This document shows, piece by piece, positions 8,058 through 16,582 of a stretch of 64,000 bases of DNA (positions are counted from its first letter, which is position 1; each line of letters opens with the position of its first letter). Location: positions 124,001 through 188,000 of the forward strand of contig JAQUAX010000005.1 in assembly GCA_028687035.1 (NCBI GenBank), written 5' to 3'. The notes under the pieces were generated by a model. That model was given only the letters and a program-made list of their open reading frames with translations, made no database searches and was not told where the DNA came from. The position numbers and the translations under genes are program-made. This stretch comes from Dechloromonas sp. (lineage in GTDB: Bacteria; Pseudomonadota; Gammaproteobacteria; Burkholderiales; Rhodocyclaceae).

Positions 8058-8918
8058 TCAGCGGCTGAGGCGCACGGCGAACGCCGGCGACAGTCGGCCG
8101 AGGAAGGCTTCGACGGCCGCGGTGTAGTCCGGGTCCCGGCCGAGGTCGGCGTTGATTTCCCCGTGCGATTTGTCGAGCGCCAGCACGTCCACCGTGCCGC
8201 CCAGCGGCCGGGCCTTGGCGGCGAAGGCGTCGGCCTGCGGGCAGGCGTCGCTGCGCTGCGTCGAGCACACGGCAAGGATGGGCGAGCCCGGCTGCGCCAG
8301 CTGGTGGTAGGGCGAGACCGCCCGCCAGTAGGCCGGATTCTCGCCGAAGGCGCGGTCGTACAGGCGCGGATGGCGGGCGTTCATGATCGCCGGCACGTCG
8401 AGCGCGCCGCTGTCGAGCAGCACCGTGCCCAGCCACGGCCGGGCGCCGGCGTCGGCGGCGAGGTCCGGGCGGGCGGCGAGCAGCGCGATCAGGTGGGCGC
8501 CGGCCGAATGGCCGATCAGCACGATGCGTTCGCGGTCCACGCCCCAGCGGGCGGCGTTTTGCTGGACATGGGCGAGCGCCCGGGCGACGTCGCGTGCCTG
8601 GTCGAGCGGCGCGTTGTCCGGCAGCATCCGGTAATTGACCGAGATGAAGGCGATGCCGCGCGGCTGCCAGCGCGCCGCCTTGTGCTCGACGACGCGGCGG
8701 TTCTCCTTGTCGCCGAGGCGCCAGGCGCCGCCATGCGCCATCACGATCGCCGGCGCGGGCTGCGCAGCCGGCGGCGGCAGATAAACATCGTAGCGCTGGT
8801 CGACGGCCGGGCCGTAAGCGATGTCGGCCTCGATGCGACCGGGGGCGGCGTGGAGGGAGGCGCACAGTGCGAGCAGGCTGGCGGCGAACAGGCGGGGCTG
8901 GAACATGGGGGCTTTCAT
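8058..8918 (-). CDS. Secreted alpha/beta hydrolase (esterase/lipase-like)
   Basis: 286 residues with an N-terminal signal peptide ending near SLHAAPG. The catalytic features of the HSL-like esterase family are present: oxyanion motif AHGGAW, nucleophile elbow GHSAG, and a C-terminal His in DKSHGEIN. It is probably periplasmic and acts on small esters, with unknown substrate. Convergent with crcB and divergent from the small lipoprotein gene. Confidence 0.85.
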   Translation of the reverse strand: MKAPMFQPRLFAASLLALCASLHAAPGRIEADIAYGPAVDQRYDVYLPPPAAQPAPAIVMAHGGAWRLGDKENRRVVEHKAARWQPRGIAFISVNYRMLPDNAPLDQARDVARALAHVQQNAARWGVDRERIVLIGHSAGAHLIALLAARPDLAADAGARPWLGTVLLDSGALDVPAIMNARHPRLYDRAFGENPAYWRAVSPYHQLAQPGSPILAVCSTQRSDACPQADAFAAKARPLGGTVDVLALDKSHGEINADLGRDPDYTAAVEAFLGRLSPAFAVRLSR

Positions 8919-9056
8919 TTTAAGGACATCGTCATTCTCCGTGCCGGCGGGCCTGCCGGCAAGGCCGCAAGCAGGCCGGAGCGCAGTGCAACAAAACGGT
9001 AACGTAACGGCAGCACAATCGGCGCAGTTCAGTTAACTGCCCATCGAGGAAAAACC

Positions 9057-9323
9057 ATGCGTATCCCGACCCTGCTCGCCCTCTCCGCCGCGCTCGCCCT
9101 GAGCGCCTGTGCCACCCAGGAAGCCGCGCCCGCCAAGCCGGCCGCCGCCGCCCCGGCTCAGGCCGCCGCCCCGGCCGCCAAGGCGCCGCAATGCTGGAAC
9201 GGCGACACCGGCGCCTTCATGGACCTCGGCGCCCACGCGACGATTTCCGGCGTCGAGGTCGTCTGCCAGAAGACTAGCGACGGCAAGAACGCCCAGTGGA
9301 TGGGGGCCAAGGCCAAGCACTGA
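9057..9323 (+). CDS. Small lipoprotein
   Basis: 88 residues. A signal peptide ends in the lipobox LSAC (Cys18), followed by an Ala/Pro-rich linker of about 25 residues and a small folded domain with two cysteines (QCWNGDTG and EVVCQK) that could form a disulfide. The ATG follows GAGGAAAAACC, a good ribosome site. The residue after the lipid Cys is Ala, so an outer-membrane destination is likely. Function unknown. Confidence 0.8.
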   Translation: MRIPTLLALSAALALSACATQEAAPAKPAAAAPAQAAAPAAKAPQCWNGDTGAFMDLGAHATISGVEVVCQKTSDGKNAQWMGAKAKH

Positions 9324-9377
9324 GTTGCCGCCGGCCCGGCAGGCCGCTTTCCGCGGTCGACCGGGTCGAGGGGATGG

Positions 9378-9415
9378 AAAAGGCGCGGATTGAATCCGCG
9401 CCTTTTGGCTTTTTG
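9378..9415. terminator. Rho-independent terminator after the lipoprotein gene
   Basis: AAAAGGCGCGGAT (9378-9390) pairs perfectly with ATCCGCGCCTTTT (9394-9406) across a 3-base loop, followed by GGCTTTTT. The A-run on the other side gives it bidirectional potential. The next 200 bases up to hrpA hold nothing else I can identify. Confidence 0.85.
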
Positions 9416-9616
9416 GGATGCGCCAGAATCCTTTGAGCAGGAGTCGATCGCAGCGCGGTGTACGTCGCGGCGGCGGCCTCGCCACGTCGCGTGCTTGGTC
9501 AACCCGCCGCCGGCGCATACACTGCGCACTCGCTTGCCGAGCGCCGCTGGCGTCGGGGGGCGTGCTGAACTGATCCGCTGTTATCAACCGATGCGGCCCG
9601 AGTCTCCGGGCGGTCG

Positions 9617-12600
9617 ATGTCCGATTTGATGAACCCGAGCAAAACGAACAAACCCTCCCGCCGCGCCGAGGCGCCGGAAAATGGCTGCCTGACGGCCGAC
9701 CTGAAGCGCCTCAAGGGCATGCAGCGCGAGTTGCTGCGGTCGACCGGCGACAAGAAGCAGAAACTGCAGGCCGATTTCGGCGAGTTGCTGGCCCGCTCGC
9801 AGGCGGGCGTCGCCGAGCGGCGCGGCCGGCTGCCGAAACCGGAATTCCAGTCCGACCTGCCGGTCAATGAGCGGCGGGCCGACATCGCCGAACTGATCGC
9901 GAAGCATCAGGTGGTGATCGTCTGCGGCGAGACCGGCTCGGGCAAGACGACGCAGCTGCCGAAGATCTGCCTCGATCTTGGGCTGGGCGCGCGCGGGCTG
10001 ATCGGCCATACGCAGCCGCGCCGGCTGGCCGCCCGTTCGGTGGCGACGCGGTTGGCGCAGGAACTGAAGACACAGGTCGGTACCGGCGTCGGCGTCAAAA
10101 TCCGTTTCCACGACAAGTCGACCGCGGACAGCTGGGTCAAGCTGATGACCGACGGCATCCTGCTCGCCGAATCGCAGTCCGACCCCTACCTGAACGCCTA
10201 CGAGGCGATCATCATCGACGAGGCGCACGAGCGCAGCCTGAACATCGACTTCCTGCTCGGCTACCTGAAGCAGTTGCTGCCCAAGCGCCCGGACCTGAAG
10301 GTCATCATCACGTCGGCGACCATCGACGCCGAGCGTTTTTCGCAGCATTTCAGCGGCGCCCCGGTGATCGAGGTGTCCGGCCGGCTGTACCCGGTCGAGG
10401 TGCGCTACCGGCCGGTCGTCGATCTGGAAAAGAAGGACGACGAGCGCGACCTCTACGACGCGATCGTCGATGCCGCCGACGAGCTGGCCCGGCTGGGGCC
10501 CGGCGACATCCTGGTCTTCCTGCCCGGCGAGCGCGAAATCCGCGAGGCGGCCGAAGCCCTGAGGAAGCACGCCTTGGCGAGGCCGGGACTGTCCACCGCG
10601 CATGCGCCGGAAATCCTGCCGCTGTTCTCGCGGCTGTCGGCCGGCGAGCAGGACCGCATCTTCAAGCCATCGGGCGGCCAGCGCCGCATCGTGCTGGCGA
10701 CCAACGTCGCCGAGACTTCGCTGACGGTGCCCGGCATCCGCTACGTGATCGACACCGGGCTGGCGCGCGTCAAGCGCTATTCCTACCGCAACAAGGTCGA
10801 GCAGCTGCAGGTCGAGCCGATTTCGCAGGCCGCGGCGCGCCAGCGCGCCGGGCGCTGCGGCCGGGTCGCCGCCGGCGTCTGCGTGCGGCTGTACGACGAG
10901 GCGGATTTCAACGCCCGGCCGCCGTTCACCGATCCGGAAATCCTGCGCTCGTCGCTGGCCGGCGTCATCCTGCGCATGAAGTCGCTGAAGCTGACCGACG
11001 TCGAGAGTTTCCCCTTCATCGAGCCGCCGCCGGCCAAGGCGATCAGCGACGGCTACGCGCTGTTGCAGGAGCTCGGCGCGCTCGACGACGACAACAAGCT
11101 GACCCGCGTCGGCGACGCGCTGGCCAAGCTGCCGCTCGACCCGCGCATCGGCCGGATGCTGGTCGCCGCGCGCGACCTCGGTTGCCTGACCGAAGTGCTG
11201 GTCATCGCCGCCGGGCTGTCGACGCAGGACCCGCGCGAGCGGCCGCAGGACCGCCAGCAGGCGGCCGACGAGAAGCACAAGCTGTTCGCCGACGAGAAAT
11301 CGGAGTTCCTCGGCTGGGTCAAGCTGTGGGCCTGGTTCAGGAACGCGGTCGACCACAAGAAATCGAACAAATCGCTGGTCGATACCTGCCACGCGCATTT
11401 CCTGTCCTACCTGCGCCTGCGCGAATGGCGCGAGGTGCATGGCCAGCTGCACGCGATGGTCACCGAGCTGGGCTGGAAGGAAAACGACATTCCCGGTACC
11501 TACGACGCGATCCACATGGCGCTGCTCTCCGGCCTGTTGGGCAACATCGGCTGCAAGTCGGACGAGTCCGGCTACTACCTCGGCGCGCGCGGCATCCGCT
11601 ACCTGATCCACCCGTCGTCGCCGCTGCAGAAGAAGGCAGGCAAGTGGATCATGGCCGCCGAGATCACCGAGACGACGCGCCTGTTCGGGCGCTGCGTCGC
11701 CCGCATCGAGGCGGACTGGATCGAGAAGGTGGGCGCTCACCTGATCAAGCGCCAGTACTTCGATCCGCACTGGGAAAAGAAGGCGATGCAGGTCGCCGGC
11801 TGGGAGCGCACGACGCTGTACGGCGTGGTGATCAACCCCAAGCGGCGCATCCATTACGGCCCGCTGGCGCCGGCCGAGGCGCGCGAAATCTTCATCCGCC
11901 AGGGCCTGGTCGGCGAGGAGATCGACGAGGCCTACGCCAGGCGCTGGCCCTTCTTCCAGCACAACCAGAAGCAGATCCGCGACATCGAGAAGATCGAGCA
12001 CAAGCAGCGCCGGCAGGACGTGCTGGTCGATGACGAGCTGATCTACGCCTTCTACGACCACCTGATTCCGGCCGACATCCACAACGGGGCGACCTTCGAC
12101 CACTGGCGCAAGACCGCCGAGCAGGACAACCCGAAGCTGCTCTTCCTCGCCCGCGACGACCTGATGCGCCATTCGGCGGCCGGCGTCACGACCGAGGCCT
12201 TCCCGCATCAGCTCAAGGTCGGCGGCGTGGAGTATGCGCTCACCTACCATTTCGAGCCCGGCTCGCCGCGCGACGGCGTGACGCTGACGCTGCCGCTGGC
12301 GCAACTCAACCAGATTCCGGCGCTGCGCATGGAATGGCTGGTGCCCGGGCTGTTGAAGGAAAAGCTGGTGCAGCTGATCAAGACGCTGCCGCAGAAGATC
12401 CGCGCCAAGCTGGTGCCGGTGCCGGAGTTCGTCGAGGAATTCATCGCCGCCACCGCCGGCAACGACCGCAAGATGAACCTCGGGCTGATTCCGCCGCTGA
12501 TCGACTACATCCTCGAAGCGCGCGGCCTGAACGCGCGCGGCTGGGCGGTGACGCCGGATGCTTTCCGCCCCGACGCGCTGCCGCCGCATTTCTCGATGAA

Positions 12601-13582
12601 CTACAAGCTGATCGACGAGCATGGCCGCCAGCTCGACATGAACCGCAGCCTGGTCGCGCTGCGCGGCGAGTGGGGCAGGGAGGCCAAGGAGGAATTCGCC
12701 GACCTGCACGAGACGCCGTCCGAATACACGAAGCTGACCGACTGGACCTTCGGCGAACTGCCCGAACTGATGGAAGTCCCGGTCGGCAAGCAGACGGTGA
12801 TCGGCTACCCGGCGCTCTCCGACGACGGCGAGACGGTCAGCCTGAAGGTTTTCGATTCGGCTGAGGAAGCCGCCGAGACGCACCGCAGGGGGCTGGCCCG
12901 GCTGTTCATGCTGCAGTTCCGCGAGCAGGTGAAGTATTTCGACAAGAACGTTCCCGGCCTGACGCAGATGGGCATGCAGTACATGGCGCTGGGCACGACC
13001 GACGAACTGAAGCGGCAGATCGTCGATCTCGCCTTCGAGCGCGCCTGCCTCAACGATCCGCTGCCGACCACGCCGGAGGCCTTCAAGGCGCGCTGCTTTG
13101 ATGCCAAGGCGCGGCTCGGGCTGGTCATGCAGGAAGTCTGCCGCCTGGTCGGCACGGTGCTGACGGAATGGCAGGCGGTGACCAAGAAGCTGCCGGCCTT
13201 CAAGGCGCACGCGGCGGCGGTCGCCGACATCGACGCGCAGCTGAAGCGGCTGCTCGGCAAGAACTTCGTCGTCGCGACGCCTTTCGAGCGCCTGCAGCAT
13301 TACCCGCGCTACCTGAAGGCGATCGTCGTCCGGCTCGACAAGCTGAAGGCGGCGCCGCAGCGCGATGCGCAGCTGATGGCGGAATATGGCCCGCTATGGA
13401 CCAATTACGAACGGCGGGCGATCCAGTTGGCCAAGCTCGGCGCGGTCGACCCGCAGGTCGAGCAGTTCCGCTGGCTGCTCGAGGAACTGCGCGTCGGACT
13501 GTACGCGCAGGAATTGCGCACGCCGGTGCCGGTGTCGGTGAAGCGGCTGCAGAAACAGTGGGAGGGAATCAAGCATGGGTGA
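9617..13582 (+). CDS. hrpA: ATP-dependent RNA helicase HrpA (DEAH-box)
   Basis: 1321 residues, close to E. coli HrpA (1300). Walker A GETGSGKTT lies at about 104-112 and DEAH near residue 200. The helicase C domain carries the QRAGRCGR motif, followed by winged-helix and OB regions and the long HrpA-specific C-terminal domain. It is a cytosolic helicase linked to ribosome rescue and mRNA processing. No strong ribosome site precedes ATG 9617. The 3' end overlaps the EI24 gene by 8 bases. The very long antisense open frame over this gene is a GC-codon artefact. Confidence 0.95.
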   Translation: MSDLMNPSKTNKPSRRAEAPENGCLTADLKRLKGMQRELLRSTGDKKQKLQADFGELLARSQAGVAERRGRLPKPEFQSDLPVNERRADIAELIAKHQVVIVCGETGSGKTTQLPKICLDLGLGARGLIGHTQPRRLAARSVATRLAQELKTQVGTGVGVKIRFHDKSTADSWVKLMTDGILLAESQSDPYLNAYEAIIIDEAHERSLNIDFLLGYLKQLLPKRPDLKVIITSATIDAERFSQHFSGAPVIEVSGRLYPVEVRYRPVVDLEKKDDERDLYDAIVDAADELARLGPGDILVFLPGEREIREAAEALRKHALARPGLSTAHAPEILPLFSRLSAGEQDRIFKPSGGQRRIVLATNVAETSLTVPGIRYVIDTGLARVKRYSYRNKVEQLQVEPISQAAARQRAGRCGRVAAGVCVRLYDEADFNARPPFTDPEILRSSLAGVILRMKSLKLTDVESFPFIEPPPAKAISDGYALLQELGALDDDNKLTRVGDALAKLPLDPRIGRMLVAARDLGCLTEVLVIAAGLSTQDPRERPQDRQQAADEKHKLFADEKSEFLGWVKLWAWFRNAVDHKKSNKSLVDTCHAHFLSYLRLREWREVHGQLHAMVTELGWKENDIPGTYDAIHMALLSGLLGNIGCKSDESGYYLGARGIRYLIHPSSPLQKKAGKWIMAAEITETTRLFGRCVARIEADWIEKVGAHLIKRQYFDPHWEKKAMQVAGWERTTLYGVVINPKRRIHYGPLAPAEAREIFIRQGLVGEEIDEAYARRWPFFQHNQKQIRDIEKIEHKQRRQDVLVDDELIYAFYDHLIPADIHNGATFDHWRKTAEQDNPKLLFLARDDLMRHSAAGVTTEAFPHQLKVGGVEYALTYHFEPGSPRDGVTLTLPLAQLNQIPALRMEWLVPGLLKEKLVQLIKTLPQKIRAKLVPVPEFVEEFIAATAGNDRKMNLGLIPPLIDYILEARGLNARGWAVTPDAFRPDALPPHFSMNYKLIDEHGRQLDMNRSLVALRGEWGREAKEEFADLHETPSEYTKLTDWTFGELPELMEVPVGKQTVIGYPALSDDGETVSLKVFDSAEEAAETHRRGLARLFMLQFREQVKYFDKNVPGLTQMGMQYMALGTTDELKRQIVDLAFERACLNDPLPTTPEAFKARCFDAKARLGLVMQEVCRLVGTVLTEWQAVTKKLPAFKAHAAAVADIDAQLKRLLGKNFVVATPFERLQHYPRYLKAIVVRLDKLKAAPQRDAQLMAEYGPLWTNYERRAIQLAKLGAVDPQVEQFRWLLEELRVGLYAQELRTPVPVSVKRLQKQWEGIKHG

Positions 13583-14309
13583 AGTCATGTTGGCGCTGGT
13601 CCGCACTTTCGGCAGCCTGAAGAGCAGCCGGGTCTGGCTGTATGTGCTGACGCCGGCGCTGTTCTCGCTGCTGCTGTCGGTCGGGCTGGCGGTCTGGGGA
13701 TTGGGCTGGCTCGTCCAGCAGATGCTCGACTACCCGCCGATGACGCTGCTGGTCGCCTGGGGGATGGTCTGGCTGGCGCACATCCTGGCCTATCTCGGCG
13801 GCTGGATGGCGATCTTCGCGCTGGCCTACCTGACCGCGTCGCTGCTTGCCGCGGTGGTGATCATGCCGCTGATGCTGAAGCACCTGTCGGAAACCGATTA
13901 CCGCGACGTCGCAACCATGGGCAAGGACAGCTTCGTCGCTGCCGCGGTCAACAGCCTTTTGGCGTCGATTCTGTTCGTGATCGCCTGGCTGGTGACCATT
14001 CCGCTGTGGCTGATTCCCGGTTTCTCGCTGCTGATCCCGCTGCTGCTGATGGGCTGGCTGAACCGCCGGACCTTCGCCTACGATGCGCTGTCGCTGCATG
14101 CGACGGCCCCTGAATGGCAGGCGATCCGCCGGCGCGACGGCGGACAGTTGTTCATGCTCGGCCTGTTCATGGCGCTGCTCGCGCACGTGCCGCTGGTCGG
14201 CCTGCTGGTGCCGGCGCTCGCCGCGCTGGCTTTCGTGCATTACGGACTGGAGGCGCTGCGCCGCGAACGCGGCGGCGCCGTCGTGACCATCGAGGGAGAA
14301 AGACGATGA
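13575..14309 (+). CDS. EI24-domain integral membrane protein (CysZ-like fold)
   Basis: 244 residues with four to six hydrophobic segments (about 20-48, 58-95, 130-160, 190-220). The stretch LIPGFSLLIPLLLMGWLNRR is typical of EI24/CysZ-like bacterial proteins. E. coli CysZ is a sulfate permease, but this branch is not characterised and no cysteine-pathway gene is adjacent, so I do not assign transport. It overlaps hrpA by 8 bases and the following gene by 4 (ATGA), indicating co-translation. Confidence 0.8.
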   Translation: MGEVMLALVRTFGSLKSSRVWLYVLTPALFSLLLSVGLAVWGLGWLVQQMLDYPPMTLLVAWGMVWLAHILAYLGGWMAIFALAYLTASLLAAVVIMPLMLKHLSETDYRDVATMGKDSFVAAAVNSLLASILFVIAWLVTIPLWLIPGFSLLIPLLLMGWLNRRTFAYDALSLHATAPEWQAIRRRDGGQLFMLGLFMALLAHVPLVGLLVPALAALAFVHYGLEALRRERGGAVVTIEGERR

Positions 14310-15070
14310 GCCGTACCTTTGGCGCCGTGATCATCGGCGACGAGATCCTTTCCGGCAAACGCCTGGACAAGCACTTCGCGAAAATCGCCGAACTGCTCGG
14401 CGCGCGCGGTCTACGCCTGTCGTGGGTCGACTATCTGGGCGACGACCGCGAGCGGCTGGCGGCGACCTTCAAACGCACGATGGCGGCCGGCGACGTGGTC
14501 TTTTCCTGCGGCGGCATCGGCAACACGCCGGACGACCATACCCGGCAGGCCGTCGCGGCGGCGCTCGGCGTCGGGCTGGAGCTGCATCCGGAGGCTTTCG
14601 AGGAACTGAAGATCCGCTTCGCCGGCGAGGAAATCACCGAGCAGCGCAAACTGCTGGTCACCTTCCCGGCCGGCGTCCGGATGATACCCAACCCGTTCAA
14701 CCGGATCGCCGGCTTCATGGCCAACGAGCATTACTTCGTTCCGGGTTTTCCGCAAATGGCGCACCCGATGATCGAATGGGCGCTCGATACCTTCTACCGC
14801 GATGAATTCAAGCCGGTTGCCGGCAGCGTCGAGAAGGCCTTCCTGCTGACCGGGCCGACCGCCTACGAGAGCGCGCTGCTCGACCTGATGGAACGCATCG
14901 TCGCCGCCTACCCGACGCTGCGCCTGTTCTCGCTGCCGTCGCTGCTCGGCAAGGAAAGGAAGCACCTCGAACTGGGCGTCGAGGGGGCGCCGGAACTGGT
15001 CGAGCGGGCGATGGAGGAAATCCGCATCGAGATCGAGCGGCGCGGCATCAGCTGGACCTGGCGGCCTTAG
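14306..15070 (+). CDS. MoaB/MogA-fold protein, CinA N-terminal type
   Basis: 254 residues. The N-terminal molybdopterin-binding-like domain starts TFGAVIIGDEILSGKR and contains SCGGIGNTPDDHTRQA, both typical of 'competence/damage-inducible protein A' domains. The nicotinamide-deamidase half of full CinA is absent. Molybdopterin binding or pyrophosphatase activity is possible from the family but not shown here. ATG 14306 overlaps the EI24 stop. The strong terminator at 15096 closes the hrpA operon. Confidence 0.85.
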   Translation: MSRTFGAVIIGDEILSGKRLDKHFAKIAELLGARGLRLSWVDYLGDDRERLAATFKRTMAAGDVVFSCGGIGNTPDDHTRQAVAAALGVGLELHPEAFEELKIRFAGEEITEQRKLLVTFPAGVRMIPNPFNRIAGFMANEHYFVPGFPQMAHPMIEWALDTFYRDEFKPVAGSVEKAFLLTGPTAYESALLDLMERIVAAYPTLRLFSLPSLLGKERKHLELGVEGAPELVERAMEEIRIEIERRGISWTWRP

Positions 15071-15095
15071 CCGATCAGGCGCGGGCGGTCGACGT

Positions 15096-15128
15096 AAAAA
15101 AACCCGCGGAATTCCGCGGGTTTTTTTT
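15096..15128. terminator. Bidirectional terminator between convergent operons
   Basis: An A7 run, the perfect palindrome CCCGCGGAATTCCGCGGG (15103-15120) and a T8 run follow one another. It ends the rightward hrpA operon and the leftward phasin operon at one site. Confidence 0.95.
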
Positions 15129-15149
15129 GCTCTTGGGGTCCGGATGTCG

Positions 15150-15719
15150 TTATTTTGCGGCGGCCTTTTTGGCGGCGGCGCTGGTCGCGCTCTTGGTGGC
15201 CGGTGCGGCAACCTTGGAGGCGGCCTGCAGATTGGCTTCGGCGATGTCGGTCAGTTGCTTGGCCATCGAGGTCATGTTGCCGAAAGCGGTGGTCGAGGCG
15301 TCGAGCATCGATTGCATCGTCGCGGCGAAAACGTCGCCGCCGACCGGTGCGGCGCTCTTGGCCTTCTCGACGGCACTCGTCGCATTCTTGGCGAAGGTGC
15401 TGTACTGGCTTTCGAGGACCGAGGTCACTTCCTTCTGCATTTCGCTGACCAGGTCATAGACGCTGCGCGAATAATCCATCAGCTTGTCGACGCCCGGCTT
15501 GGCCAGTTCGGTGTTCAGCTTCGCGACTTCGTTCGCGTCCTTGGCCGCAAGCAGTTGCTGGGTGCTGGCAACCGTGTTGTTGAAAAACTCGCGGGAGGCA
15601 GCCATGTTCAGGGCGGTCAGGCGCTCGACGCCGTTGAAGGCGGTACGCAGCAGGGCCATCATGACTTCGGCGTTCGCCTTCTGGGCGGCGGCCAGTTGAT
15701 CCATATTCGGGTTGCTCAT
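15150..15719 (-). CDS. phaP: Phasin family protein (PHA granule-associated), downstream copy
   Basis: 189 residues, mostly helical with no cysteine. MSNPNMDQLAAAQKANAEV leads into a phasin-type amphipathic core including DYSRSVYDLVSEMQKE, and the tail is Ala/Lys-rich. Phasins coat polyhydroxyalkanoate granules. Two ATGs occur at 15722 and 15719; GGAG lies 6 bases before 15719 and only 3 before 15722, so I choose the second. It is paralogous to the phasin gene just upstream (shared YSRSVY core and Ala/Lys tail). A hairpin lies between the two genes. Confidence 0.9.
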   Translation of the reverse strand: MSNPNMDQLAAAQKANAEVMMALLRTAFNGVERLTALNMAASREFFNNTVASTQQLLAAKDANEVAKLNTELAKPGVDKLMDYSRSVYDLVSEMQKEVTSVLESQYSTFAKNATSAVEKAKSAAPVGGDVFAATMQSMLDASTTAFGNMTSMAKQLTDIAEANLQAASKVAAPATKSATSAAAKKAAAK

Positions 15720-15755
15720 CATCTTCTCCAGTCGTTGTGTGGGTATGGATGAAAC

Positions 15756-15778
15756 AAGCCCCCGCCAGGCGGGGGCTT
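15756..15778 (-). terminator. Hairpin between the two phasin genes
   Basis: AAGCCCCCG (15756-15764) pairs with CGGGGGCTT (15770-15778) around a 5-base loop, 14 bases after the upstream phasin stop. On the leftward transcript only TTGTTT follows, so it may be a leaky terminator or an RNA-stabilising 3' hairpin that makes the upstream phasin more abundant than the downstream one. Confidence 0.6.
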
Positions 15779-15791
15779 CAGCTGCTGCAGA

Positions 15792-16346
15792 TTACTTCTT
15801 CTTGGTGGCGGCGGCGGTCGCGCCAACGGCCTTGACCGTGGCGTTGGTCGCGGCGGCGACGTTGGCTTCGGCGATCTCGGCGACTTGCTTGGCAGCCTTG
15901 TTCATGTTGTCGAAGGCGGAGTTGGCGGCAGCGATCGCGCTCTTGACGGCAGCGACGGCAACGTCCGAACCAGCCGGGGCGGACTTGGCAGCCTTGTCGA
16001 GCAGGCCGGCAACGCTCTTCTGGAATTCGCCGAACTGGGCTTCGACCATCTTGGACAGCTCTTCCTGGGTCTGGGCGGAGATTTCATAGACCGAGCGGGA
16101 GTAGGCGACGGCCTTTTCGACATTCGGCTGGGCCAGCGAGGCCTGGATCGACAGGGCTTCCTGGACGTCCTTGGCACCCATCAGGGCCTTGGCGCCGGAC
16201 ACGGAGTCTTCCATCACGGAACGGGCGGTGTTCAGGTTCAGCGCAGCGATGCGCTCGGCGGAAGCCAGGGCGGTGTTGGCCAGGGACAGCAGGGAATCAA
16301 CGGTGGCCTTGTTGGCGGCGGCGAATTGCTCGGGGGTCGTGAACAT
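15792..16346 (-). CDS. phaP: Phasin family protein (PHA granule-associated), promoter-proximal copy
   Basis: 184 residues. MFTTPEQFAAANKATVDSL is a typical betaproteobacterial phasin start. The core includes VAYSRSVYEISAQTQEEL, and a lysine tail ends TAAATKKK. It lacks cysteine and is alpha-helical throughout. It is the first gene after a consensus promoter flanked by operator-like repeats, so probably the highly expressed granule coat protein. A ribosome site AGGAGATG lies just before ATG 16346. The downstream paralog follows after 69 bases. No PHA synthase or depolymerase lies in this window. Confidence 0.93.
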   Translation of the reverse strand: MFTTPEQFAAANKATVDSLLSLANTALASAERIAALNLNTARSVMEDSVSGAKALMGAKDVQEALSIQASLAQPNVEKAVAYSRSVYEISAQTQEELSKMVEAQFGEFQKSVAGLLDKAAKSAPAGSDVAVAAVKSAIAAANSAFDNMNKAAKQVAEIAEANVAAATNATVKAVGATAAATKKK

Positions 16347-16420
16347 GGGTCATCTCCTGAATAAAAAGGTCATGCTAAACAGTAAAAACCGTTGCAGCGC
16401 GCTAGGTTCTGAAGCGATGT

Positions 16421-16431
16421 TGCACTGCACC
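16421..16431. promoter_or_regulatory. Operator-like element, proximal half (PhaR-type candidate)
   Basis: TGCACTGCACC lies at about +5 to +15 of the predicted phasin transcript. It is the exact inverse of the element at 16479-16489. TGC-rich repeats are reported PhaR targets at phasin promoters in other PHA producers; assignment here is by position and pattern only. Confidence 0.6.
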
Positions 16432-16441
16432 ATGGGTCCTA

Positions 16442-16469
16442 ATTATAGAAGCGATTGTTCTATTGTCAA
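16442..16469 (-). promoter_or_regulatory. Consensus sigma-70 promoter of the phasin operon
   Basis: Read leftward, TTGACA (16469-16464) is followed after 16 bases by TATAAT (16447-16442). Both hexamers are exact consensus. The predicted start is near 16435, leaving a leader of about 90 bases before ATG 16346. Confidence 0.85.
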
Positions 16470-16478
16470 CAAATATTT

Positions 16479-16489
16479 GGTGCAGTGCA
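16479..16489. promoter_or_regulatory. Operator-like element, distal half (PhaR-type candidate)
   Basis: GGTGCAGTGCA is the perfect inverse of the proximal element, centred 58 bases from it. It lies about 10 bases upstream of the -35 box. Two sites bracketing a consensus promoter suggest tight repression. Confidence 0.6.
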
Positions 16490-16582
16490 CAAAATTGTTT
16501 TTATCTTTTAAAATCAATGTAGTGGCTACGTTTTTCGGCGTGCCTCCGAGAGCGGTTCGGGGGTGTCCGCGGTGTTGGCGCA

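Noticed and set aside
9584..13300. A very long leftward open frame opposite hrpA
   Set aside because: It is a shadow created by GC-rich third positions. Its product is Arg/Gln/Leu-rich with no domain pattern, while the rightward frame is a full HrpA.
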